Source of the DNA: Pelecanus crispus
Taxonomy: Eukaryota; Chordata; Aves; Pelecaniformes; Pelecanidae
Length of the DNA: 64,000 bases
Reading direction: 5' to 3'
Assembly: GCF_030463565.1 (NCBI RefSeq)
Contig: NC_134646.1
Location: 19,635,296 to 19,699,295 of the forward strand
In this document: positions 26,501 to 37,712 of the stretch, piece by piece
How the letters are laid out: each line of letters opens with the position of its first letter
Numbering within the stretch: the first letter of the stretch is position 1
Notes under the pieces: generated by a model
Seen by the model: only the letters and a program-made list of their open reading frames with translations
Told to the model about the DNA's origin: nothing
Databases searched by the model: none
Position numbers and translations under genes: made by a program

Positions 26501-29500
26501 GTTGTATAAAAGGAAAAGGAGATAGCTCAGATTTACTCAGCAGAGTTCAGCTCTGCTGAACTTCTGCAAGAGCACATTTTTAATGTAAGGTTTTAAACAA
26601 CATATGGGTGGCTGGGCTTTGAAATGGAGTCAGTACCCCTGATGTTGGTGCTCTCCTTGGCATTAGAAGGGCTGAATCTGCTTGAGTGAAAGCTTCGCTC
26701 CCTAAAAGCAAATTCAGGGAGTCACCGATAACCCTGCTGGCAAATGCCCCCAACTCCTTGTAAAAAATGCAGCAGGGAGCCTTGTTAGCTGATGCGTTAC
26801 ATGATGCCTTTTTTCTCTGTTTATGACTGTTTGATATAAATGAAAAGCCCTGCAGGTCTGGCTGATCCTTATCCATAGAGAAGTGCTAGCAGCTTCTCCT
26901 GCTCCCTTAAGTTTGCTCTCCAAGTCAGTTCAGGCTGTGTGTGGGTAACTCGCCCTCAGATCCCACCCGGAGTGCAGACAGCACCAGCACAGTCCCAGCC
27001 CTTGGCTCTTGTGCCGTGGCTTAGAGATGCAGTTTTAAAGTGCTCGGGTGGGCAGTGGGGTAAGCTGGCCTCAGGGCACCTGCCATGAACTCCACATGTT
27101 TCAAAGTGATTTCTATGTGAAGGTGGTTTTCTTTCCAGAGTCAAATGCAGCACGGTGATGTGCAGCAGTCAGGTAACAGTGGGAAAAGATGCACATGCTT
27201 ATATTATATATATGTATACATATATGACTTATCTATGTGTTTTGAGCTGCTAGCAAGGCATGAAACATGTCCTCTCCCCTTCCTGGGCTGTTCTTGCCCT
27301 GTGGCTGCCTTTGCTTTAAATGGGCATTTATTATTTTCTTTACTAATTTAGGATTATTGGGTTTTAGCTTCCTCTTGTGGCTGGAAGACTTCAGCTGCTT
27401 CTGGTAGGACTGAGCGATAGTGCGATGAAACGCAAAAACCACAGGGATCCCAATTTCCCGTTCTTTAGTCCAACAAACCAGACTTAAAAGCTTGTCTGCT
27501 CATGGTGGAGGGCAACCTTCATCCCATAGGGATGCCTCCACCCCGTTCCCCTCCAGATGGCCAAAATACTCCAACAGAGGGACAGAAACTGGGATCTGAT
27601 ATTTTTAATATATAACTTGATACAGTAAAGCAAGTAATCATATAGGACTGTCAGACTCCTCAGCAAGAGATTTACAGAAGCTGGCTCTTATTCAGTGATG
27701 TTTTCCTTGTTCTAAATAAGTAGATGAAAAAAAACGCGCTACTTCTGTTGATCAAAACTTCTGTGATATCCTGCCTCCATGGAGGAAATTATACCTGATA
27801 ATCCCTAAAATACAAACAACATACCTACATATTTGGAAAACAAAAAAAGAAAAAGAACTGGACAGAAAAATAGTGCTGTGGATGAATGAATTGAGCAACT
27901 GAGTACTTTCAGTGGTGTTTTGTACCAGTGGCAGTATTTTTCCTTAATTTTGGCTGTGGGGTTTTTTTCCATTTCCAGTTACTATGTGAACGGACGAACT
28001 GCAACGAGGGAGGATTTCTTGAGCCCTGAAGTGCTGGATACCTTTGCCACAGCTGTACATGAAGTCCTGGAGGTGCCTTGTCCTGTTCAATCATTCCCGT
28101 GTTCAGTTTCCAGGGGGGTAGCAGAGAATCCAGAATAAACTACAGTTTCTCACTAGCAATAAACAGGGATCCTCAAAGCTTGGGTGCTGCTGTCATTGTA
28201 AGTTAAAAAAAAAATAGCAATACTAATAACAAATGAGCTCCAATCATGTGCCATGCAGCAAGCACAGTGCCAGATACATCACAAACCTACAACTTTCTCA
28301 TTTATTGATGTAGTCATTACTCAGGGATGTAATTTATGGTCATACCCCCTGCCCCAATTTCTTTGTATTTTGAGATCCTGAGAACAGTATAACTTAGAGT
28401 ATACCACTACTCGGCACGAGAAGACTTACAGGACCTGGCTTTTAGTGATGTTTGCCTCATTCTACATGTATAGACATGATTTTTGGAGGGGGGAAGTAAA
28501 TCTGCTTCTAGTCCTTTTGATCAAAATTTCTGTGACATCCCGCCTCAGTTGGTGTTATCCCTTAATGCAAACATCATACGTAGGCATTTGGCTAAAGCAC
28601 AAAACTTTGATTGCCTATTATTTCAGTAGCCAAAAACTTAACTGTTGTCTCTTTCTCTTCTTCCCTACACCATGCCGGCCAGATTGTTGATGGGACCGTG
28701 CCCGACAAGAAGGTCTGGCTAGGAGAGACGAGCTCTGCCTATGGAGGGGGAGCTCCCAGGCTGTCCAACACTTACATTGCTGGCTTTATGTGAGTACCAT
28801 GACACAAGTGTGGGGAAATTACACGTTTTACTAGCTGAAGGGGGTTGTGTACATGCCCCGCGGGAGGAACGTCTCAAGCTTCCTGGGGAGCACAGGTAAT
28901 GGGTGGGTTGAGGATCGTAACCCTCCCCACTGCTCGCTGTGTGCTTCCCTTGTGCCTGAGGTTCAATGTAGGCCCAGGAAATAGCAGATTCCTATGGGTA
29001 ATGATGGATGAGAAGCATGAGAAAGTTGTATTTCTGCCCTCAGATCTGCAATGCTAACTCCATCCTTTTGTGAGGACAAAAGTAATTCATGAGATGGGTG
29101 TCCTTTTCTGATGTCATCCTTCAACCACTGTGAAATAACTAACCAAAGGGAAATTTTGTCATGAAAATAATTTTCTCCAAGGACTTCAGTTGTAGCATTT
29201 TGTTGAAATAAAAGAATTCGGGCTTTTCTTAGCACTTTGATCAGTTTGTAGGTTCAGGGAGATAAAATTGCATGGAAATGTGCAGTTCACACTTTGAAAA
29301 TTAACCAAAAACATGGCTGCAATGTATGTTTTTTCCTCCTATAAGGCATGATGAACTTTTTCATCAGGGCCTGGTGGGTCACCAAGTCAAAGCCTGGTAA
29401 TGGCAGACAACCTTGTTGTTGGTGTGATGATTTCTCTCAGCCTTCAGGCCCTTGGCCAGTTCAGGAGTATCTGCTGCCACTCCTGGTTTCCACTGCCTGC

Positions 29501-32500
29501 AAACAGGGGAGTGGAGCAACTATTCCCACTAACTCAGACCTCCAGAGGTAATCTGAAATTATTTTTTAAGGTAATCAATGCAAGACTTGAATTGAAATTA
29601 ATTGTGTGATTTTAAGGAAGTCAGCATCATGCCCTAATTCTTGTTTTCCTACTTCCTGAGCTGGTTGGAGAGGGGCAACAGTGTACAGTTGAGGTCAGCA
29701 ATTTCATCTGCATGTTGTTTGCCTCATATTTTGGCAGGTGGTTGGACAAACTTGGGCTTGCAGCCAGGCAGGGGATTGACGTGGTGATGAGACAGGTTTT
29801 CTTTGGGGCAGGGACCTATCACCTGGTGGATGCCAACTTTGAGCCTTTGCCGGTATGTATGCAACCCCACTAACACCATCTGAATGCTGCATGTGTTTCT
29901 GCACCGGCAACACTGGATGTGGAGGGACAAGTCATCTATTTTAACAACGCAACATAGCAACAGATTTTGTAGGATAGTCGCAGTTATCCTTGCACCTAAA
30001 GTTAGCTCATGTTTCATTATGCGTTCGTGTATTATATATATATAGATACAAGATATTTACTGCAACTGCAGGGATGCAGCTAGTCTTCAGCACAGCAGAG
30101 ACTGATTTCTGGGACATGATGCTCTGACTTGTATGCAGATGCTTCTGGAGTTCACAAGGCTTTTCAGGATGGACTGTTTTGGTTTGAGTACTCCTCAGCT
30201 GAGTGATGAGTAGCTTTTAAACAGAAGCAGTATGAGTTGTTATAATAAATTACATCCCAAGTGAAAACCAAACCAGCATGAAGTCAAGACTCAAGCATTT
30301 CTTAGGTCATGAGCATATTTAGCCTTCAGTAGTGGCTGAAGGATAACTAAATGAAAACATGCATTTAGTATAATTGAATTTATTAGGAATTAACATTCTG
30401 GTGTCATGAAACATCATTATTCATTGTTCTTGCATGCACAGCACGTTTCTTTGTGCTAGTAGCGCTTACCTTGGGGTGAGAGGATAGCGTCTTTCTTTTT
30501 ACCTTTCCTCTCATTTTTCTGCTTCCAAGATGTGATTTTCACAGGCTCATAGAGACTGTCTGAGAGGAAACCCAGCATACGGGGTTTTTCTGTCCTGCCT
30601 GTTCAGCTGGTCCCTACACCAGGGGCTGTGTTGTCAGGCTTGTTGCTTTGGGCTTTTTATTCCCTCATTTAAAATAGATTTAATTTGGACTGAAAGAATC
30701 TGCCTTGTTCCTCACCTACAGGCAGTACAAATGCTAATCAAGCTAATAATGCTTTAGAGGCAGGGAAATCCAAACCCAGGTCCATCAGTTAGTATGGAAA
30801 TGAAGAAGCAGAGCAGTGTCAGAAGGTTTCACCTCCTGGCAGACTGGCTGAGCATGCACACCAATAGGAAAAGTCACTTCCTCAGGCTTGTGGTGAGTCA
30901 GGAGAGAAACATGATGGTTTCCCTTCTAGGAAAACCTCAAAGACAGACAGACAGATGAGCTGGGAGAAGCTCTCTGAAACCCACCAGCTGGAGTACATCC
31001 TCCCCTGGGGTTGCGCTCAAAGAAGAGATGCGGCAAAATGCAGCCTGCCTGGGGCCTCCTAGTCCCAAAACACATCTGCACAGACCACACACTCTTTTTG
31101 GTATGGTCACGGAAAAGTAGCGGTCAAGGTGCAAGAAAAAGCAAGCCTGGAAAAAAATGAGTCTGCACTGGGCATCACCCTGCTCTCGGGCATTGTCCTG
31201 GGGTGTCAGAGGATTTACTCTTGACTGGTGTTCAGAAATTAATCCTGAGACCTGTTCAAAAGCATGATGTTAGTGAAAGGCATAAAAGTTTTCGGGGGCT
31301 TCTTCCTGGCGTTGTGCCTGTGGATTTGGCACAGGCTTCCCTGCAGGAAGGGCAGCTCATCCGCCGCTGGGTCAGACCTGAGGTGCTCTGTACCCTGCAG
31401 AAGGGCATCTTCAAAATGCAAATAGTCTTTCCCCCACAGAAAGAGATTTGCATGTGAAGGGAAAAATGACTCTAAAGTACCTTGTAAACACAGCTGCTCT
31501 GCAGCTTGGAGGCAGGATTTTCTCTTTAGCTATGTTGTTTGTGGGAATTTAAATGGATATGGTGAAAAACTTGGTAAGGCAAAAAATTATGGGGAAAAAA
31601 GCCCTGAAATTACCAGCAAAATGAACATTACATTAAGCCCTGTGTGGAGTACCTTTGTGTACACAAGTGCTTACATCTGGTTTTGTGCCTCCTAGGACTA
31701 CTGGCTCTCGCTGCTCTACAAGAAGCTGATGGGTACCAAGGTGCTGCAGGTTGGCCTGACAGGAGCCGATAAGAGGAAGCTCCGCGTCTACCTCCATTGC
31801 ACGAACCCCCTCCAGTAAGCCTCCAGAAAAGGCAAAATATCCCAGAAACTGAGCCCATGGCCACCCCCAGCCAACAAAAGCAATTTGGGACAGCACAAGG
31901 ATGCATGTTATTTCTACAAAACCTGTTTCTCTCCTGATCCTCACCATCATCTTGTCTTGCCTTGCAGCCCAAAGTACAGAGAAGGGGACGTGACACTGTT
32001 TGCCTTAAACCTCTACAATGTTACCCAACATTTGCAGCTACCAAAGTACTTATCAAGCAAGCATGTGGATCAGTACCTCTTGCTGCCTCATGGCAAAGAG
32101 AATATACTTTCCAGGTAAGCGTGCAATTCCTGCTCTCTCTGTAGAAAGGATTGTGAGTAGAGCTCGATGGCCTCTAAAACCTCACCTTCTTCAACTTGCA
32201 AGGCAGGGCGGGGGAAGAGGTTACTATTCAGTCATCTGGATTTTTTTCAGTAAGGTCTGACTTGTGTTAAATCAGTTCTCCTAAAATCAGGCTGCTGAAA
32301 GCTTGCTAAGGTACGAGGACACTTGTTTGATGTTAATTGGGAGGCTTTTTCCTAGCAGGCTTCAGGGCTCTGGACCAGCCGCTAAAGTCCTGTTTGTTTT
32401 GCACAAGCACATCTATATTGCTTTCCCAAGTGCTGGCTCCTGACTTACAGCAACATGTTCAGGCTTTGTATGGTTTCTTTTGTTGTTACCACTAATGCAT

Positions 32501-32991
32501 GAGCACAGGAAGGATCTGCTCTGTGGGTGTAGAAGATACCTTGCAGGAGAGAAACCAATTAAAAGGTGTACTTTTCAAAGCCTGTTCTGCTGTTAACCTC
32601 ACTAGAAGAGTAAGAAACATGTACTTTTCAACTTGCTTGTGCTACGGCTCTAAAGGAGTCCTTGCAGAGGGGGTGCTGCAGATGCTCCATGTGTGTGTGC
32701 ACAGATAAACCGTCAAGGGAAGTTTAGTTTGGCTTTGGGCTGAGTTCATGTTTACACTCAGGTCCAGAGCTGTTTGTGCTTGCTAGCAAACAGAGCACAG
32801 CTGCCCATACAGTTACTCTGTCCCTCTCCAGGTCGATTGAGCTGAATGGCCGTGTGCTACGGATGGTGGATGACAAAACGCTGCCAGACCTTATTGAAAA
32901 ACCCCTTGGTCCCGGCAGCGTACTCGGCCTTCCAGCCTTCTCTTACGGCTTTTACGTTATCAAAAACGCCAAAGCTATTGTTTGCATTTAA
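20591..32991 (+). CDS. HPSE: Heparanase, complete (12 coding exons, 525 aa)
   Basis: Secreted and lysosomal endo-beta-glucuronidase (glycoside hydrolase family 79) that cleaves heparan sulfate chains. Exons are 20591-20760, 22395-22540, 23945-24070, 24462-24635, 25108-25279, 25903-25950, 27979-28072, 28683-28789, 29738-29852, 31696-31814, 31968-32114 and 32832-32991. All junctions are AG/GT, phases match, and the total is 1578 bp with TAA at 32989-32991. Residues 1 to about 17 form a leucine-rich signal peptide. The acid/base glutamate is E206 in ELGNEPNSF, its codon split between exons 4 and 5. The nucleophile is E325 in [14 protein letters not shown] (exon 8). Potential N-glycosylation sites include NTT, NIS, NYT and NVT. 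The C-terminal beta-sandwich ends [21 protein letters not shown]. The protein should be cut into 8 and 50 kDa subunits as in the family. Length agrees with chicken (about 523). No frame damage is seen. Confidence 0.97.
22974..23010 (+). mobile_element. Small LTR fragment (start of the solo-LTR family)
   Basis: About 37 bp match the first bases of the LTR family A-D (TGTCCTGGTTTCGGCTGGGA, then AGTTAATTCTCTTCCT). The similarity then stops. It lies in HPSE intron 2 and has no matching 3' end nearby, so it is a truncated remnant. Confidence 0.6.
25108..25279 (+). CDS. HPSE: HPSE exon 5, completing the proton-donor glutamate
   Basis: The exon opens with AG, which joins the final G of exon 4 (24635) to make the GAG codon of catalytic E206. 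Correct splicing of this junction is therefore needed for an active enzyme. It continues [10 protein letters not shown] and ends in the conserved [10 protein letters not shown] segment. The donor is GTAGGG at 25280. Confidence 0.93.
27669..27841 (+). repeat. Imperfect direct repeat, copy 1, before HPSE exon 7
   Basis: This block, from GATTTACAGAAGCTGGCTCT to the CATATTTGG near 27836, is paralogous to 28422-28596 behind exon 7. Shared landmarks in the same order are a TTAC(A)G...CTGGCT start, AGTGATGTTTTCC, GATCAAAACTTCTGTGATAT, ATCCCTAAAATACAAACAACATAC and CATATTTGG. Identity looks moderate, with small indels. Confidence 0.65.
28422..28596 (+). repeat. Imperfect direct repeat, copy 2, after HPSE exon 7
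   Basis: Partner of 27669-27841 in the same orientation, in HPSE intron 7. It carries the same ordered landmarks, with GATCAAAATTTCTGTGACAT and AATGCAAACATCATACGTAG in place of the copy 1 versions. It could be a local duplication or two copies of an old unnamed interspersed repeat. Confidence 0.65.
28683..28789 (+). CDS. HPSE: HPSE exon 8 with the nucleophile glutamate
   Basis: The exon encodes [17 protein letters not shown], where the glutamate (residue 325) is the family nucleophile. It ends AT, and the G of the methionine codon comes from the start of exon 9 at 29738. Confidence 0.93.
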
Positions 32992-34570
32992 ATGGTTAAC
33001 ACACACGCAGGATAAATGTAAAGCACTTGGCTAGCAGGGAAGTTTAATCCTAGAAATTCACATTTCTACCACGAGATTTAATTCTGGCAAGGGATGCAGG
33101 GGTTGTGGCACTGGTACGATCTGTGGGCTGGGGAGGACATGACGTCCCGCTGGGTAATTTGTACGTGGAAGATGCTCGTTAAGCTCCTGGGAGAACTATC
33201 GAGGTAGAGCAAGTCCAGGCAGGGGCTGGTTTTGCTCTCGGTCCAGCCTGGGTTGCTGTGCTCGAGCACGGGGCCCTTCTCTACGCCACGCACAGAGCTG
33301 CATCAGCTTCTCACGCTGCACTTCAGGCTCTGCCAGCTGGGAACTGCAACCTCCCCTCTCCCTCTCGTTTCTGCAAGCACAGCTCTTAGAACAGTTCCTG
33401 CAAAAGCTTGCCTTCAGAAAGGATGAGCAGGGGGTTTTATTTCAGCTGTACAGCTGTGATTTTGCCTGCACCATGTGGGGAAGCCTGAGGAGGGGTTGTG
33501 GTTGCTGAGGGCGTCTTGGGGTGGAAAGCGGGGACACACAAAGCAAGCTGAGGTCGGGGTGCCTGCAGGGGAAAACACCTTGCTGAGAAACCAGTTCCCT
33601 CGTGGGATTTGGGGCAGCACCACACGTTTTTCCCAAGCTAGGAGAGTTCAGTCACAAGATGGAGCTGTGCCCATGTGCTTTCCAAAGGTGAGTTTTTGAC
33701 ACAGGAAATGCAGGCTATTCCTGCACGGTGGTCTACCTCTGCCCTCACACGCTTCATCCCCGGGAGGAAAGGAGAGGAGCCCACCACCACCCCGGCAAAC
33801 TCTCCGTGGTCAGTGGGCAGTGCGGCGAGGGCGCGCGACCCCTCAGCCTTTACCACCCCGCAGGCGGTTCAGCTGGAAAGGGCTTCCCTGAGCCTACCTG
33901 CAGGTGAAGCTCTGCTTTATGCTCCCTACCTCGCTCAGGTCTCCCCTGTTCTCGAGGAAATGGGACAGTAAAGAGACTGAGCAAACCACCCACCCCTCAG
34001 CCATCAGAGGGAGTCCAGTGGCCTTAGAGCACCCCGGGGACCAACCTGCCCGGCCAGGCTGACATCCCTCCCCCTGGGGAAACAGCCGTTTTGGCCAGAA
34101 ATCTGTATTGGCGGTGGTTTTTCTCCCTGGCCGTGCCTTCCTTGCGCACACCCTGCTGCGGTTCTGTGTGCCTCTGGCACGCAGGCCACCGGTCTGCAGG
34201 GTAGCAAAACACCTCAGAGAATACCTGTGGTTTCCCAATGTACGTGTTTGCATCTACTTTTCTTGAAGATACATAACCCACACCACTGTCAACGCCTTAT
34301 GATGTTTTGAGCACAGCAGGGGAAAACAACCGCACACCACTGTATTTCCCTTTTTAAGCCTTAAAAGGATGCTACCAGCTACATGGGGTTTCAGTGCAGG
34401 GTGGGGTGGGGAGGAGACATTTTTTAACGAGAATACTTTAAAAACAGATGTATATCTGAAGCTGTGATGAAAAATTGCACCATAAAAGGATTATATTTAA
34501 GTTCAGTGTGTCAAAGGAGTGTTTGCATCCACAGCGCAGATGCATTCTGTGAAGTTATGTATCAAATGAG

Positions 34571-34576
34571 AATAAA
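34571..34576 (+). terminator. HPSE: Candidate HPSE polyadenylation signal
   Basis: AATAAA occurs about 1.6 kb after the HPSE stop codon. It is the first canonical hexamer I noticed downstream. ATTAAA at 34825-34830 is a further option. The actual 3' end is not proven by the sequence. Confidence 0.4.
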
Positions 34577-34631
34577 GAAGGTTAAGTTTGTTTACATTAT
34601 GCAAGTTTAATACGAAAAGTAAAGAGCATAA

Positions 34632-34708
34632 AATGGATATATTATTATATATTGGATATATATGGATATATTATATATAATATGGATATATTATTAATAT
34701 ATTATTAA
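34632..34708. repeat. AT-rich degenerate tandem repeat
   Basis: Roughly four degenerate copies of an ATGGATATATTATTATATAT-like unit. It is low-complexity DNA downstream of HPSE. Confidence 0.75.
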
Positions 34709-36273
34709 CTTTAAGTTACAACTAAGACATCAAAGTTATTATTTGCCTGGTAGCTTCTTTTTAGAACTTTTCTAACAGTGTTGTTTATTCCAGTGCTTGT
34801 GACTTTTATATTTGAAGATTTTAATTAAAGTGATTTATACCAGCTTTTGGCAATCTTCCTTTTTTTTACGACACCTTTTTGGCATGCTGGTACTGCGAAA
34901 CTCCCTACATTACTTTTGGTCATACATCATCTGTGCTTTATATGATTCCCAACAAGAATACCCAAGTAAATAAAAATGAAAGAAATCATATCCAGGTTGG
35001 CATGTTTCAGTTGTAGTTGACCACCAGTTCAGAGCCCTCCACCCCGCTGTCTGACTCGGAGACAATACGCAGGCTGATGGTCGACATGCAGGAACTAAGA
35101 GGGGTACAGAGATGTCCAGGTGTGCAAATGACAGCTGCTCTGGCTTCACCTCCCAACCACGTGTCCTTCTCTGAGCTCACGGCCTGGTTCTTCACATGGC
35201 GGAGTGGCAAGAAGTATGATTTACAGCTCATGGAACTGCTTTCAACTTAAAAAGCTCTACACATGCCCAGATGACTTCTCTTTACAAAGTGATAGCTACT
35301 GTTAGCTTTATACAAACAAAGCAGGAGGGAGAGGAGCGTAGGAAATGAGACGCTGGATCCCAGCACACCAAGACAGGTATGATCAGAACCGGAGGCCCTC
35401 GCAAGGCCCATCTGCAGCAGCAATGCCCGCCCCGCAGGCACCTTATCTCGAGGGCTTTTTTTCCTCAGCGAATGTTGTAAACCTTGGAGTCTATCTGAGG
35501 CCAGGAGCAAGAATTCTCTCTTGCATATGTTCCAATATACTTTCGCATTATTGACGCTGGAGATTGGATTACTCACCTTGTATTTACTGTAAAGCAGTTC
35601 CTGGAAGGTGGAGTAAATTGCATCATGAGACCTTTGTATAGAGCATCATTTAATGTATGTGAAAATAAGGAAACTGATAATCTGCTTAGAATCAGGGGCA
35701 ATTTGACAGTCAACTCAGATTTCAGTCAAACAAGACAGTGGGGCCTTAATAGCTTTCGGTGATTTTTCAAAGTCTGAAATGTGCTATTCCCTAGATTTTT
35801 TTCAGTGAGGGGCCAGGCCACCTTACAATGAATATAAATGTAGTGACAATAAGTTTGCTTTTCTGCTTTGCTTTCGTGAGCTCCTTAAAAATTGTCTGCA
35901 GACGGTCCAGGGTTTGCTTATCACATTACACATAACAAAAACCAAACCAGCCCACAGTGTCTCCACAGGAGTACCCACCCAGTGAAATCTGGAGTTCCTA
36001 TGGACACAGCAGGCAGAAAGGCTGTGCGCACGCGTCGCCAGGACTTGTTCGCTGCCCTGCAGCATGCACTGTTAGAACACGCCTCAGGCATTTGTCCGTA
36101 CCTGAATAAAGCCCATGATGACTAACCTCATCGCTGTGAAACAGAGCCAAGGTCACAAAAAAAAAAAAAAAAAAAAAAATTACACTTCATCAGAGTTGAG
36201 CAAATGTTTCTTTTATGGCCCTACGCAAATTGTTTCACTGCTGTGGAGCACTGCTCATTAAAACCTGCAGTCA

Positions 36274-37712
36274 GGTGAAGTCCCTGGTAACTGGAAGAAC
36301 GGAAACATTGTGCCCATTTTTAAAAAGGGAAGAAAGGAACACCCCGGGAACTACTGACCTGTGAGCCTCACTTCTGTGCCTAGGAAGATCATGGAACAGA
36401 TCCTCCTAGAAGCTATGCTAAAGCGCATGGAGGACAAGGAGGTGATTCGAGACAGCCAACATGGATTCACCAAGGGCAAGTCCTGCCTGACCAACCTCGT
36501 GGCTTTCTATGAAGGAGTGACTGCATCAGTGGACAAGGGAAAAGCAATGGATGTCATCTACCTGGACTTCTGTGAAGCCTTTGACACAGTCCCCTACAAC
36601 ATCCTTCTCTCTAAATTGGGGAGATATGGATTTGATGGGTGCACTGTTGGGTGGATAAGGAATTGGTTGGATGGTCACATCCAGAGGGTAGTGGTCAACG
36701 GCTCGATGTCCAAATGGAGACCGGTGACAAGTGGCGTCCCTCAGGGGTCCGTACTGGGACCCGTGCTGTTTAATAACTTCATCAACAACATAGACAGTGG
36801 GATTGAGTGCACCCTCAGCAAGTTTGCAGACGACACCAAGCTGAGTGGTGCAGTTGACATGCCAGAAGGACGAGATGTCATCCAGAGGGACCTGGACAAG
36901 CTGGAGAGGGGGGCCTGTGTGAACATCATTAGGTTCAACAAGGCCAAGTGCAAGGTCCTGCACCTGGGACGGGGCAACCCCCAATATCAATACAGGCTGG
37001 GGGATGAAGAGATTGAGAGCAGCCCTGCGGAGAAGGACTTGGGGGTCCTGGTGCATGAAAAGCTGGACATGAGCCAGCAATGTGCGCTTGCAGCCCAGAA
37101 AGCCAACTGAATCCTGGGCTGCATCAAAAGCAGCATGTCCAGCAGGTCGAGGGAGGTGATTCTGCCCCTCTACTGCTCTGGTGAGACCTCACCTGCAGTA
37201 CTGCGTCCAGCTCTGGGGCCCTCAGCACAAGAAGGACATGGACCTGCTGGAGCGGGTCCAGAGGAGGGCCACAAAAATGATCCGAGGGCTGGAGCACGTC
37301 TCCTACAAGGACAGGCTGAGGGCGTTGGGGTTGTTCAGCCTGGAGAAGAGAAGGCTGCGGGGAGACCTTATTGCGGCCTTTCAGTACTTAAAGGGGGCCT
37401 ATAGGAAAGATGGGGAGAATCTTTTTAACAAGGCCTGTTGTGACAGGACAAGGGCTAATGGTTTTAAACTAAAGGAGGGTAGATTTAGAGTGGATATAAG
37501 GAAGACATTTTTTACAATGAGAGTGGCGAGGCACTGGAATGGGTTGCCCAGAGAGGCAGTGGAGGCCCTATCCCTGGAAACATTCAAGGTCATGTTGGCT
37601 GGGGCTCTGAGCAACCTGATCTGTTTAAAGCTGTCCCTGCTCACTGCAGGGGGGTGGGCTAGATGACCTCTAAAGGTCCCTTCCAACCCAAAGCATTCTG
37701 TGGTTCTATGAA
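36274..37712 (+). mobile_element. CR1 LINE copy with reverse-transcriptase core, 5'-truncated
   Basis: A sense-strand CR1 of about 1.44 kb between HPSE and PLAC8. It starts inside the reverse transcriptase domain (GEVPGNWKNGNIVPIFKKG), is open over 36361-37110 and continues in another frame at 37181-37666, so it carries a frameshift. In-frame stops are visible at GNY*PV near 36358 and after QKAN at 37108-37110. It includes the RT motifs [13 protein letters not shown] and FADDTKL (catalytic aspartates present). The 3' end is the usual CR1 tail TTCTGTGGTTCTATGA. The endonuclease domain is absent. It is an inactive fossil. Confidence 0.93.

Larger units (their letters stand above)
20761..32831. 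other. HPSE introns
   Basis: Introns longer than 300 bp are 20761-22394, 22541-23944, 24071-24461, 24636-25107, 25280-25902, 25951-27978, 28073-28682, 28790-29737, 29853-31695 and 32115-32831. They contain the LTR fragment at 22974, the imperfect duplication around exon 7 and a short TA run near 30033-30048. I see no RNA gene or CR1 in them. Confidence 0.5.
32992..36273. other. HPSE 3' UTR and downstream intergenic region
   Basis: Besides the probable 3' UTR, the AT-rich repeat at 34632 and an A run of about 24 bases near 36157-36179, I see no gene or known repeat. The A run sits about 100 bp before the CR1 but is not joined to it. Confidence 0.5.

Noticed and set aside
36157-36179. A-run as the tail of a processed pseudogene
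   Set aside because: The preceding sequence shows no recognisable gene, no AATAAA close upstream in the right place and no target-site duplication that I can see.
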